A stretch of 64,000 nucleotides of DNA from an uncultured Pelagibacteraceae bacterium. Lineage in GTDB: Bacteria; Pseudomonadota; Alphaproteobacteria; Pelagibacterales; Pelagibacteraceae. The position numbers were made by a program, and so were the translations under genes. Below, piece after piece: positions 46,326 through 55,019 of the stretch. The stretch is from contig CACIDN010000006.1 in NCBI GenBank assembly GCA_902585415.1, positions 1-64,000 of the forward strand, read 5' to 3'. Position 1 is the first letter of the stretch. Each line of letters begins with the position of its first letter. The notes under the pieces were generated by a model. It did not search any database. It was not told where the DNA came from and saw only the letters and a program-made list of their open reading frames with translations.

Positions 46326-47072
46326 ATGTGTTTAGTAACTGTAATTATTCCTTATTTTAAAAAAAAAAAATATATTCAAGATACTATTAATACTGTTGTT
46401 TCACAGACTTATAAAAATTTAGAAATAATAATAATTTATGATGACACTGACATAAGTGATTTAAATTATCTAAAAAAAATAACTAAGTCGGATAATAGAA
46501 TTATAATTATACAAAATAATAACAATTTAGGAGCAGGGTTATCAAGAAATGAAGGTATTAAAAAATCCTCAGGAGAGTATATTGCTTTTTTAGATGCCGA
46601 TGATTTATGGCATAAAGAAAAAATATCAAGACAAATCTATTTTATGAAACAAAATTACTCCGATATATCGCATACAAGCTACAGTATAATTAATAATAAA
46701 ACAAAAAAAATTGCATCAATTAGACAAGCGAAAAATTTTAATCATGTTAACGAACTACTAAAATCTTGTGATATAGGTCTATCTACTGTTATTTTAAAAA
46801 AAAATATACTTTTGGAGAACAATATTAAATTTCCAAATCTTAAAACTAAAGAAGATTTTGTCTTATGGCTAAAGTTGTTAATTCATAAAAATAAAATTTT
46901 TGCTTTAAAAGAAAATTTGATGACATGGAGGAAATCCAAAAATTCTTTGTCCTCAAATATTTTACAAAAAATTTTGGATGGATTCAAAGTTTATAATGTT
47001 TATATGGAATTTAATTTTATTAAATCTATTTATTACCTTATGTGTTTAAGTTTTAATTATTTAAAAAAATGA
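46326..47072 (+). CDS. Family 2 glycosyltransferase
   Basis: VTVIIPYFKKKKYIQDTINTVVSQTYKNLEIIIIYDD, NNNLGAGLSRNEGIKKSSGEYIAFLDADDLW. Confidence 0.93.
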   Translation: MCLVTVIIPYFKKKKYIQDTINTVVSQTYKNLEIIIIYDDTDISDLNYLKKITKSDNRIIIIQNNNNLGAGLSRNEGIKKSSGEYIAFLDADDLWHKEKISRQIYFMKQNYSDISHTSYSIINNKTKKIASIRQAKNFNHVNELLKSCDIGLSTVILKKNILLENNIKFPNLKTKEDFVLWLKLLIHKNKIFALKENLMTWRKSKNSLSSNILQKILDGFKVYNVYMEFNFIKSIYYLMCLSFNYLKK

Positions 47073-47073
47073 A

Positions 47074-48090
47074 ATGATAATTAAAACAAGCTTTTATTTT
47101 TTGTTCATGTTTTTGGTATCAAAATATTTACAAGATAAAAAAATACTATCTAACTTTTCGGGTGAAAAACATCAAATATATTTAAATGATAAAAACATTC
47201 CGCTAATTGGTGGATTTCTTTTATTATATCCAATTTTATCTTTAGTTATAGAATATCGTTTATTAATAATATTTTCTTTATTAATTTTTACAGTTGGTTT
47301 TTTGTCAGATACTAAGATTTTAGACTCACCTAAAATTAGAATTTTAATTCAAATTATTTTAATAATTTTATTTGTTAGTTTAGATGAAGTAAAAATAAAC
47401 TCCTCGAGATTAGATTTTTTTGATTTATTACTGAAAAATTTATTTTTTGCTTATTTTTTTTCTTCATTTTGTATTTTAATACTGATAAATGGTTCAAATT
47501 TTATTGATGGTCTTAATGGACTACTTATTGGATATACTTTAATAGTTTTATTTTTTTTGCATAAAAATGGTCTTCTATTGGAAATTGGTTTTGAAAAAAA
47601 TAATATATTTTTTATCTTATTTTCACTTTTATTTTTGCTAATTTTAAACTTTAGTAACAAATTAATGCTTGGAGACTCCGGTGCATATTTTATCGCCTTA
47701 TTTTTAGGATATGTACTTATTAAATCACATAATTATGACAATACGATTTCTCCTTATTATTTTATTGCGTTAATTTGGTATCCATGTTTTGAAAATCTAT
47801 TTTCAATAGTACGAAAATTTATTGTAATGAAATCTCCTGCAAACCCTGATAAATCACATCTACATCACTTATTATTTTTTACTATTAAAAAAAAATTAAA
47901 ATTAAATAAAATTTTTTCAAATAATGTTAGCAGTATATTGATAAATACTGTTAATTTTGCGATACTGCTATTATCCTTTAATGATCCATCAAATACTAAG
48001 TATCAAATTATAATAATTTTTTCAGCTATTTTTATTTATATTTTAAGTTATTTATGTTTATTAAAATTTAATAAGAAATTTCTATATTGA
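47074..48090 (+). CDS. Polyprenyl-phosphate sugar-1-phosphate transferase (MraY/WecA family)
   Basis: Multi-TM; NGSNFIDGLNGLLIGY and MLGDSGAYFIALFLGY motifs, SPANPDKSHLHHLLF. Confidence 0.88.
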   Translation: MIIKTSFYFLFMFLVSKYLQDKKILSNFSGEKHQIYLNDKNIPLIGGFLLLYPILSLVIEYRLLIIFSLLIFTVGFLSDTKILDSPKIRILIQIILIILFVSLDEVKINSSRLDFFDLLLKNLFFAYFFSSFCILILINGSNFIDGLNGLLIGYTLIVLFFLHKNGLLLEIGFEKNNIFFILFSLLFLLILNFSNKLMLGDSGAYFIALFLGYVLIKSHNYDNTISPYYFIALIWYPCFENLFSIVRKFIVMKSPANPDKSHLHHLLFFTIKKKLKLNKIFSNNVSSILINTVNFAILLLSFNDPSNTKYQIIIIFSAIFIYILSYLCLLKFNKKFLY

Positions 48091-49781
48091 TGCATAGCAG
48101 TTTTGTAATTTTAACCTTTTATTATTTCTTAGGTATTGTTTGTACATTTGGTTATGGATTATTTGTAAAAAGATTTTTTATTAATAAAAATATTAAAATA
48201 AACTATGGTTTTATTGGTTTAATAGGTATTTTTTTTCTTACAATATATTCATATATTTCCCATATCTTCTTAGAACATAGCCTTGCACACAACACAGTTT
48301 TATTTTTTATGGGCATCTTTTTTTTTATTACTTATATAAGATCAAATTTTAACAAAAGTGAAAATAAATTATTTTTTATTATATTTTGTGTTTTATTAAT
48401 TGCGTTCTATAATTTTAAAACTCATGATGATTTTCCTTATTATCACTTTCCTTATACTAACTTTTTAACAAAATCAGAATTAATTGTTGGAATAGGAAAT
48501 TATGATCATGGTTGGAGGACGCCATCATCTATTTTCTATTTTAATTCACTATTTTATTTACCATTTATAAAACATCATTTGTTTCACATTGGTGCAATTT
48601 TAATAATGGGTTTTTCTCTTTTAAGTCTTAGTATTGATGCTTATATAAAATTTGTAAAAAAAAAAATTGATATTATTTTTTATTTCAAATTACTCGCAAT
48701 AGTATTTATTTTAGTTTTTTTCTATAGGATATCTGAACATGGGACGGATAGGTCTGCTCAAATCTTAAGTTTTTTACTAGTCTCAGAAATTTTATTATTT
48801 TTAATGAAACAAAAAAATTTTATAGATTTTTCTACAAAGTTTTTAATATTGTCTAGTTTAATAGTCTCTCTTAAAAGCTTTTATTTTATTTATCTGATTT
48901 TTATTATTCCTATTATTTATTTTATGTACACAGAAAAGAAAATTGGGCAAATTTCAAATATATTAAAAAATAATTTTTTTTATTTCTCAACTGCCTTTGT
49001 TATTTTGATCTTATGTGTAAATTTATTTAATACTGGATGTTTAATTTACCCTTTGAAATATTCATGTTTCGAAAATTTCAGTTGGTCAATCCCCCTTCAT
49101 GAGATCGATAAAATGGCGTTACATTATGAAAATTGGTCAAAAGCTGGATCTGGAGTTGGATTTACCGTAGACAATCCAGAAAATTACGTATCTAATTTTA
49201 ATTGGGTATCTGGGTGGATTGAAAAATATTTTTTTAATAAAGTATCAGATTTTATATTAAGTTTGATTTTAATATCGCTAATTTTCATATTCTTACTAGG
49301 ATCTTTAAAAAAAGGGATAAAAAAAAAATTCAATTTTAAATTAGTATATTTGTGTTTGTTTATATTATTCATTGAGTGGTTTTATAATCATCCATCATTA
49401 AGATATGGAGGCTATTCTTTGATTGGAATAATATTTTTTTTGTTTACATGTAAATTTTTACCAGATTGCACAGTCAATAAGAAATTTTCACTCAGAATTT
49501 CAACTATAATAGTTTTTACAATTTTAATATTTTTCTATCGAAATTTTGACCGGCTTCAAAATGAACATCAAAAGTATAATTATTCTCCTTTTTTAAATGC
49601 ATATTATTTTATAGATGATCATCATTTTAGAGTACAAAAAGATTTTGAGACAATTATTAATTTTTATAAAAATTGCACACAAAGGAAAATAAATTGTGAG
49701 AACAATAGTGGATTAATTGCGCATGAATATTACGGTAAATTTGTATTTGTAAGAAAAAATAAAAATAAAAATAAAAAATAA
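48087..49781 (+). CDS. Multi-TM membrane protein, possible GT-C-fold glycosyltransferase or polymerase
   Basis: About 10+ hydrophobic segments; acidic extracytoplasmic loop KTHDDFPYYHFPYTNFLTKSELIVGIGNYDHGWRTPSSIFYFNSLFYLPF; glycan gene neighbours. Confidence 0.55.
   Translation: MMHSSFVILTFYYFLGIVCTFGYGLFVKRFFINKNIKINYGFIGLIGIFFLTIYSYISHIFLEHSLAHNTVLFFMGIFFFITYIRSNFNKSENKLFFIIFCVLLIAFYNFKTHDDFPYYHFPYTNFLTKSELIVGIGNYDHGWRTPSSIFYFNSLFYLPFIKHHLFHIGAILIMGFSLLSLSIDAYIKFVKKKIDIIFYFKLLAIVFILVFFYRISEHGTDRSAQILSFLLVSEILLFLMKQKNFIDFSTKFLILSSLIVSLKSFYFIYLIFIIPIIYFMYTEKKIGQISNILKNNFFYFSTAFVILILCVNLFNTGCLIYPLKYSCFENFSWSIPLHEIDKMALHYENWSKAGSGVGFTVDNPENYVSNFNWVSGWIEKYFFNKVSDFILSLILISLIFIFLLGSLKKGIKKKFNFKLVYLCLFILFIEWFYNHPSLRYGGYSLIGIIFFLFTCKFLPDCTVNKKFSLRISTIIVFTILIFFYRNFDRLQNEHQKYNYSPFLNAYYFIDDHHFRVQKDFETIINFYKNCTQRKINCENNSGLIAHEYYGKFVFVRKNKNKNKK
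49754..49779 (+). repeat. Short AAAAAT-type tandem repeat at the 3' end of the membrane-protein gene
   Basis: aaaaaat-aaaaat-aaaaat-aaaaaat, encoding NKNKNKK at the C-terminus. Confidence 0.85.
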
Positions 49782-49834
49782 GTGAATAATTTAGTTGTCT
49801 TTACTTTTAATAAAATAGATTATAAATATCTAGC

Positions 49835-50875
49835 ATGCCTAAAAAAGCTTTAATATTTGGTATAACTGGTCAAGATGGGTCCTATTTAGCAGAGTTTCTA
49901 TTAAAAAAAAAATATATAGTGCATGGGGTCAAAAGAAGATCTTCCTCAATAAACACCTTTAGAATTGATCACATTTATCAAGATCCCCATGAGAAGACAC
50001 GTAATTTTTTTTTACATTATGGAGACATAACTGACTCAACATCGGTATCTAAAATCATCGAACTTATAAGACCCAATGAGATTTATAATTTAGCAGCTCA
50101 ATCACATGTAGCCGTTTCTTTTGAAGTTCCAGAATACACAGCTAATGCTGATGCATTAGGAGCCTTAAGAATATTAGAGGCAATTAAATTTCATAAATTA
50201 CAAAAAAAAACCAAGTTTTATCAAGCTGGCACATCAGAAATGTATGGAAAAGTTCAAGAGATACCCCAAAGTGAAAAAACGAATTTTTATCCACTGAGCC
50301 CTTACGGAGTTGCCAAATTATATGCTCATTGGATTACAAAAAATTACAGAGAAGCCTATGATATTTTTGGTTCAAACGGGATACTGTTTAATCATGAAAG
50401 TCCAAGAAGAGGAGAGACATTCGTTACAAAAAAAATTGTTAGTGCTTTAGTAAAAATTAAAATGGGTAAACAAAAAAAACTTTTTTTAGGAAACTTAGAC
50501 TCAAAAAGAGATTGGGGTCATGCCAAAGATTATGTGGAGGCAATGTGGAAAATATTACAACACAACAAACCCGATGACTTTGTCATAGCAACAGGAAAAC
50601 AATTAAGTATTAGACAATTTGTAAATTTAGTCTCAAAAAAATTAAATATGAATATCTATTGGAGAGGCAAAGGAATTAATGAAGTAGGATACGATAAAAT
50701 TAGTAAAAAGAAGATAATTTTTGTTGATAAAAACTATATTAGACCTTTAGATGTAAATACATTGTTGGGGAATGCAAAAAAAGCGAGAAAGATACTTTCT
50801 TGGAAACCCAAAATTCAAATAAATCAGTTAATTGATGAAATGATATCTGAGGAAATCAAAATAATCAATGCTTAA
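49835..50875 (+). CDS. gmd: GDP-mannose 4,6-dehydratase
   Basis: ALIFGITGQDGSYLAEFLLKKKYIVHGVKRRSSSINTFRIDHIYQD, NLAAQSHVAVSFEVPEYTANADALGALRILEAI. Confidence 0.97.
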   Translation: MPKKALIFGITGQDGSYLAEFLLKKKYIVHGVKRRSSSINTFRIDHIYQDPHEKTRNFFLHYGDITDSTSVSKIIELIRPNEIYNLAAQSHVAVSFEVPEYTANADALGALRILEAIKFHKLQKKTKFYQAGTSEMYGKVQEIPQSEKTNFYPLSPYGVAKLYAHWITKNYREAYDIFGSNGILFNHESPRRGETFVTKKIVSALVKIKMGKQKKLFLGNLDSKRDWGHAKDYVEAMWKILQHNKPDDFVIATGKQLSIRQFVNLVSKKLNMNIYWRGKGINEVGYDKISKKKIIFVDKNYIRPLDVNTLLGNAKKARKILSWKPKIQINQLIDEMISEEIKIINA

Positions 50876-51797
50876 TAAAAAAAGCAAAATTTTTGTTGCG
50901 GGCCATAATGGAATGGTTGGCTCTTCGATTTACAGAGCATTAAAAAAAAAGGGGTATAAAAAAATTATAACAATTGAAAAAAAAAAATTAAATCTTTTAA
51001 ATCAAGAAAAAGTTTTTAAATTTTTAAAAAAAATAAAACCAAAACTTACAATTGTAGCTGCTGCGAGAGTTGGGGGAATCTTAGTTAATTCTAAACAGAA
51101 GCATCAGTTCATATACGAAAATTTACAAATTCAAAATAATTTAATTCACGGATCTTATCTAGCCAAAACTAAAAACTTAATATTTCTTGGGTCTAGTTGC
51201 ATATATCCAAAAAATTGCAAGCAACCAATGAAGGAGGATTTTATTTTGTCTGGAAAATTAGAAGAGACAAATGATGCCTATGCTCTTGCTAAACTAGCAG
51301 GGATAAAAATGTGCGAAAACTATTCTAAAAATTATAAACTAAATTATAAAAGTTTCATTCCACCAAATATGTATGGACCAGGAGATAATTATAATCTTTT
51401 AACATCACATTTTTTTTCAGCTTTAATTAAAAAAATATACCTAGCAAAAAAATATAATAAAAAATTTATTAAAGTCTGGGGTTCAGGAAAACCCAAAAGA
51501 GAATTATTATTAGTAGACGATTTTGCAAACGCAATAATCTTTTTTATGAATTTAAAAATAAAGGAACCCTTTTTAAACATTGGAACCGGAAAAGAGCATT
51601 CTATAGAGTGGTATGTAAAATTTTTGTTAAAAAAACTTAATGTTAAACTTAATATTAAATACGACAAAACTAAACCAGATGGAGTGAAATCTAAAATGCT
51701 TGATGCAAATAAAGCAAGAAAATACGGTTGGATACAAAAGGAAAATCTAGATCACGGGTTGTATTTAACGTTACAAGACTTTTATAAAAATAATTAA
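50868..51797 (+). CDS. fcl: GDP-L-fucose synthase
   Basis: VAGHNGMVGSSIYRALKKKGY, FLGSSCIYPKNCKQPMKEDFILSG, PPNMYGPGDNY. Confidence 0.95.
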   Translation: MLNKKSKIFVAGHNGMVGSSIYRALKKKGYKKIITIEKKKLNLLNQEKVFKFLKKIKPKLTIVAAARVGGILVNSKQKHQFIYENLQIQNNLIHGSYLAKTKNLIFLGSSCIYPKNCKQPMKEDFILSGKLEETNDAYALAKLAGIKMCENYSKNYKLNYKSFIPPNMYGPGDNYNLLTSHFFSALIKKIYLAKKYNKKFIKVWGSGKPKRELLLVDDFANAIIFFMNLKIKEPFLNIGTGKEHSIEWYVKFLLKKLNVKLNIKYDKTKPDGVKSKMLDANKARKYGWIQKENLDHGLYLTLQDFYKNN

Positions 51798-51818
51798 AGA
51801 AATAGGAAAAAATTAATA

Positions 51819-51846
51819 TTTACAATATTAAAAATTTTAGTATAAG
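51819..51846 (+). promoter_or_regulatory. Candidate sigma70-type promoter for 5S rRNA
   Basis: TTTACA (51819-51824), 16-nt spacer, TATAAG (51841-51846), about 5 nt before the 5S 5' end. Confidence 0.55.
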
Positions 51847-51851
51847 TTCTC

Positions 51852-51970
51852 TGCCTGGTGATTATTGCGAAGGTGTTATACCCGATCCCATTCCGAACTC
51901 GGAAGTCAAGCCCTTCTGCGCCGATGGTACTTTGTCTTAAGGCATGGGAGAGTAGGACGTTGCCAGGCTA
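51852..51970 (+). rRNA. rrf: 5S ribosomal RNA
   Basis: GCCTGG...CCAGGC terminal stem, CCCGATCCCATTCCGAACTCGGAAGTCAAGCCCTTCTGCGCCGATGGTA and GGGAGAGTAGGACG conserved 5S blocks. Confidence 0.96.
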
Positions 51971-51974
51971 TATT

Positions 51975-52100
51975 ATGAAAATTAAAAGTTCCCTTAAATC
52001 CCTAAAAAAAAGAGATATGAACTCTAAAATGGTCAAGAGAAGAGGCAGGGTTTATATAATTAATAAAAAAAATCCAAAATTTAAAGCAAGACAAAAATAA
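51975..52100 (+). CDS. rpmJ: 50S ribosomal protein bL36
   Basis: [41 protein letters not shown] matches the alphaproteobacterial L36 form; internal start of the 51858 ORF. Confidence 0.95.
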   Translation: MKIKSSLKSLKKRDMNSKMVKRRGRVYIINKKNPKFKARQK

Positions 52101-52104
52101 TAGT

Positions 52105-52215
52105 ATGAATAACGATAGTCATAAAAAAACTTGGGAAAATTTTACTAAATTTGTTCTTTGGGGGACAATATCGGTAATTGCTATATTAGTAGTCTTAGCT
52201 ATTATTTTATTATAA
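52105..52215 (+). CDS. Small single-TM protein, aa3-type cytochrome c oxidase subunit IV-like
   Basis: 36 aa MNNDSHKKTWENFTKFVLWGTISVIAILVVLAIILL, below the ORF-track cutoff; sequence style and position before pntA fit the family. Confidence 0.65.
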   Translation: MNNDSHKKTWENFTKFVLWGTISVIAILVVLAIILL

Positions 52216-52224
52216 ATTCTTAAA

Positions 52225-53316
52225 TTGATGATAATAGGCTCTGTTTGTGAAAATAAAAATACTGAAAAAAGAATTTCAGTCACACCAGATAATGTAAAAA
52301 AGTTCATTTCTAATGGTTTCAAAGTTTATTTAGAAAAAAATTATGGCAACCATCTTGATATAGATGATAATAAATTTTCAGAAAATGGCGCAGAGATCTT
52401 CGATAGCAAAGACAAAATAATAAAAGAGTCTGATATTTTATTGCAATTAAATTTACCAAATGAAAAAGATTTAAATAGCATTCCATCAAATAAAAATTTG
52501 ATAGGAGTTTTTGACCCAACAAACAATAAGGATAGTATATCAAAGTTATCTAATAAAAATGTTAATGTTTTTTCGTTAGAATTACTTCCAAGAATTACTC
52601 GTGCTCAGTCTATGGACATTTTATCTTCTCAAGCAAACCTTGCTGGTTATAAAGCAGTTGTAGATGCATTTTCCTATTTTAATAAAGCAATTCCCATGAT
52701 GATGACAGCTGCTGGAACTATTCCAGCTGCAAAAGTTCTTGTCGTAGGGGCAGGAGTCGCAGGGTTACAGGCCATAGCCACAGCAAAAAGGATGGGAGCA
52801 ATTGTTTTTGCTACAGATGTAAGGATGGCATCCAAAGAGCAGGTTGAAAGTCTTGGTGGTAAATTTTTAGTTGTCGAAGGTTCAGAGAATCTAGAAACAA
52901 AAGGAGGTTATGCAAAAGAAACTTCTGAAGAATTTAAAAAAAAACAAGAAGATCTTTTAAAAGAAACACTTAAAAAAATCGATATAGTTCTATGTACGGC
53001 ATTAATACCAGGTAAAAAGGCCCCAATTATAATAAAAGGTGACATGATTAAAGTTATGCCAAAAGGTTCAATTATTTATGACTTGGCCGCATCACAAGGA
53101 GGCAACACAGAGTTCACAAAAGTGGATGAAATAGTTGATTTAAACGGTGTAAAAATTTTGGGAGATAGCAATGTACTTAACAAACTTCCAATATCTGCGT
53201 CGAATTTATATTCTAAAAATTTACTTAACTTTGTAATAAATTTATATGATAAAAAAAATAATAATATTAATATAAATTTAGAAGACGAAATTATTAAAAA
53301 AACATTGGTAAAATGA
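52225..53316 (+). CDS. pntA: NAD(P) transhydrogenase subunit alpha, part 1
   Basis: VPRITRAQ-like LLPRITRAQSMDILSSQANLAGYKAVVDA, VVGAGVAGLQAIATAKRMGA. Confidence 0.95.
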   Translation: MMIIGSVCENKNTEKRISVTPDNVKKFISNGFKVYLEKNYGNHLDIDDNKFSENGAEIFDSKDKIIKESDILLQLNLPNEKDLNSIPSNKNLIGVFDPTNNKDSISKLSNKNVNVFSLELLPRITRAQSMDILSSQANLAGYKAVVDAFSYFNKAIPMMMTAAGTIPAAKVLVVGAGVAGLQAIATAKRMGAIVFATDVRMASKEQVESLGGKFLVVEGSENLETKGGYAKETSEEFKKKQEDLLKETLKKIDIVLCTALIPGKKAPIIIKGDMIKVMPKGSIIYDLAASQGGNTEFTKVDEIVDLNGVKILGDSNVLNKLPISASNLYSKNLLNFVINLYDKKNNNININLEDEIIKKTLVK

Positions 53317-53317
53317 T

Positions 53318-53620
53318 ATGGAAATAGACCCTTTTGTATTTAGGTTGAGTATTTTTATTCTTTCAATATTTGTTGGTTACTATGTTGTATGGAGCGTTAC
53401 ACCATCTCTTCATACCCCATTGATGTCGGTGACGAATGCGATTTCATCTGTAATAATAGTTGGAGCAATAATTGCAGCATTAGCAGGAAACAATGAGAAT
53501 ATTTTTAACGAGTCTAGTATATTTGGATTTTTAGCTATTTTATTGGCGGCAATTAATATTTTTGGAGGTTTTTTAGTTACCCAAAGAATGTTAGCTATGT
53601 ATAAAAAGAAGAAAAAATAA
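53318..53620 (+). CDS. NAD(P) transhydrogenase subunit alpha, part 2 (membrane)
   Basis: VGYYVVWSVTPSLHTPLMSVTNAISSVIIVGAI. Confidence 0.95.
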   Translation: MEIDPFVFRLSIFILSIFVGYYVVWSVTPSLHTPLMSVTNAISSVIIVGAIIAALAGNNENIFNESSIFGFLAILLAAINIFGGFLVTQRMLAMYKKKKK

Positions 53621-55017
53621 TGATTTCAACAAATTTGTTAGCTTTGTTTTATTTAATTTCTGGAGTTCTTTTCATATTAGCATTAAGGGGACTTTCATCT
53701 CCTGAAACATCTAGACAAGGAAACTTTTTTGGTATTTTAGGAATGCTAATTGCAGTTTTAGTAACTTTCTTATCCACCGGTAATTTTTCTACAAGCTTTA
53801 TTTATGTAATTGCATTTCTTTTAATTGGTGGAAGTTTTGGCGCATTTATCGCTTTTAAAATTCCAATGACTGCAATGCCCGAATTAGTAGCTGGTTTTCA
53901 TAGTTTAGTTGGATTAGCTGCAGTTTTCGTTGCAATTTCAGCTTTTTTAAATCCACAAGCTTTTAATCTTGGTGTTTCTGGTAACATTAAGCTTGCAAGT
54001 TTAATTGAAATGTCAATTGGTGCTGCAGTTGGAGCGATAACATTTTCTGGTTCAATTATTGCATTTTTGAAATTAAGGGGTTTAATGTCAGGAGCTCCAA
54101 TCACGTTTCGGGGTCAGCACATACTAAATTTACTTATTCTAATATCGATAATTGGCTTAACTTATTTTTTATGTGCTACGCAGTCTTCAAGTCTATTTTG
54201 GACATTAATAGCTATTTCATTTTTAGTTGGTATTCTTTTAATTATTCCTATTGGTGGAGCTGACATGCCAGTAGTAATTTCAATGTTGAACTCATATTCA
54301 GGTTGGGCAGCAGCAGGGATAGGTTTTACATTAGAGAATACAGCTTTGATTATCACTGGTGCTTTAGTTGGATCATCAGGTGCGATATTATCTTACATAA
54401 TGTGCAAAGGCATGAATAGATCTTTCTTTAGTGTAATTCTTGGAGGATTTGGGGGTTCTGACCAAACAAATAAATCAGATAACAAAGAGCAAAAACCTGT
54501 CAAAAGTGGTAATTCAGACGATGCTGCTTTCTTGATGAAGAACGCTTCCTCAGTTATTATTGTTCCAGGATATGGTATGGCAGTTGCTCAAGCTCAGCAT
54601 GCCCTAAGAGAAATGGTAGATACACTAAAAAAAAATGGTATAAAAGTTTCTTATGCAATTCACCCAGTTGCTGGAAGAATGCCTGGTCACATGAATGTTT
54701 TATTAGCTGAAGCTAACGTGCCATATGATGAAGTCTTTGAATTAGAGGAAATTAATAATGATTTTGCAAATTGTGACGTTGCATATGTTATTGGTGCCAA
54801 TGATGTAACAAACCCAGTTGCAAAAACTGATCCACAAAGTCCTATTTATGGCATGCCAATACTAGATGTTGAAAAAGCAAAATCGGTATTATTTGTAAAA
54901 AGAAGTCTGTCACCAGGTTATGCAGGAGTAGATAATGATCTATTTTACAGAGAAAACACTCTAATGTTGTTTGCTGATGCAAAAAAAATGACAGAAGATA
55001 TTATAAAAAGTTTCTAA
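53620..55017 (+). CDS. pntB: NAD(P) transhydrogenase subunit beta
   Basis: PAMPELVAGFHSLVGLAAV-type, GYGMAVAQAQHALREM, HPVAGRMPGHMNVLLAEA. Confidence 0.97.
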   Translation: MISTNLLALFYLISGVLFILALRGLSSPETSRQGNFFGILGMLIAVLVTFLSTGNFSTSFIYVIAFLLIGGSFGAFIAFKIPMTAMPELVAGFHSLVGLAAVFVAISAFLNPQAFNLGVSGNIKLASLIEMSIGAAVGAITFSGSIIAFLKLRGLMSGAPITFRGQHILNLLILISIIGLTYFLCATQSSSLFWTLIAISFLVGILLIIPIGGADMPVVISMLNSYSGWAAAGIGFTLENTALIITGALVGSSGAILSYIMCKGMNRSFFSVILGGFGGSDQTNKSDNKEQKPVKSGNSDDAAFLMKNASSVIIVPGYGMAVAQAQHALREMVDTLKKNGIKVSYAIHPVAGRMPGHMNVLLAEANVPYDEVFELEEINNDFANCDVAYVIGANDVTNPVAKTDPQSPIYGMPILDVEKAKSVLFVKRSLSPGYAGVDNDLFYRENTLMLFADAKKMTEDIIKSF

Positions 55018-55019
55018 AA

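Noticed and set aside
51858-51974. N-terminal part of the ORF 51858-52100 ([18 protein letters not shown]...)
   Set aside because: This is conceptual translation of the 5S rRNA; only the portion from 51975 (MKIKSSLK..., bL36) is real.
52225-53620. Split pntA considered as a frameshifted pseudogene
   Set aside because: Separate alpha1 and alpha2 subunits are a normal arrangement in alphaproteobacteria, and both ORFs look complete.
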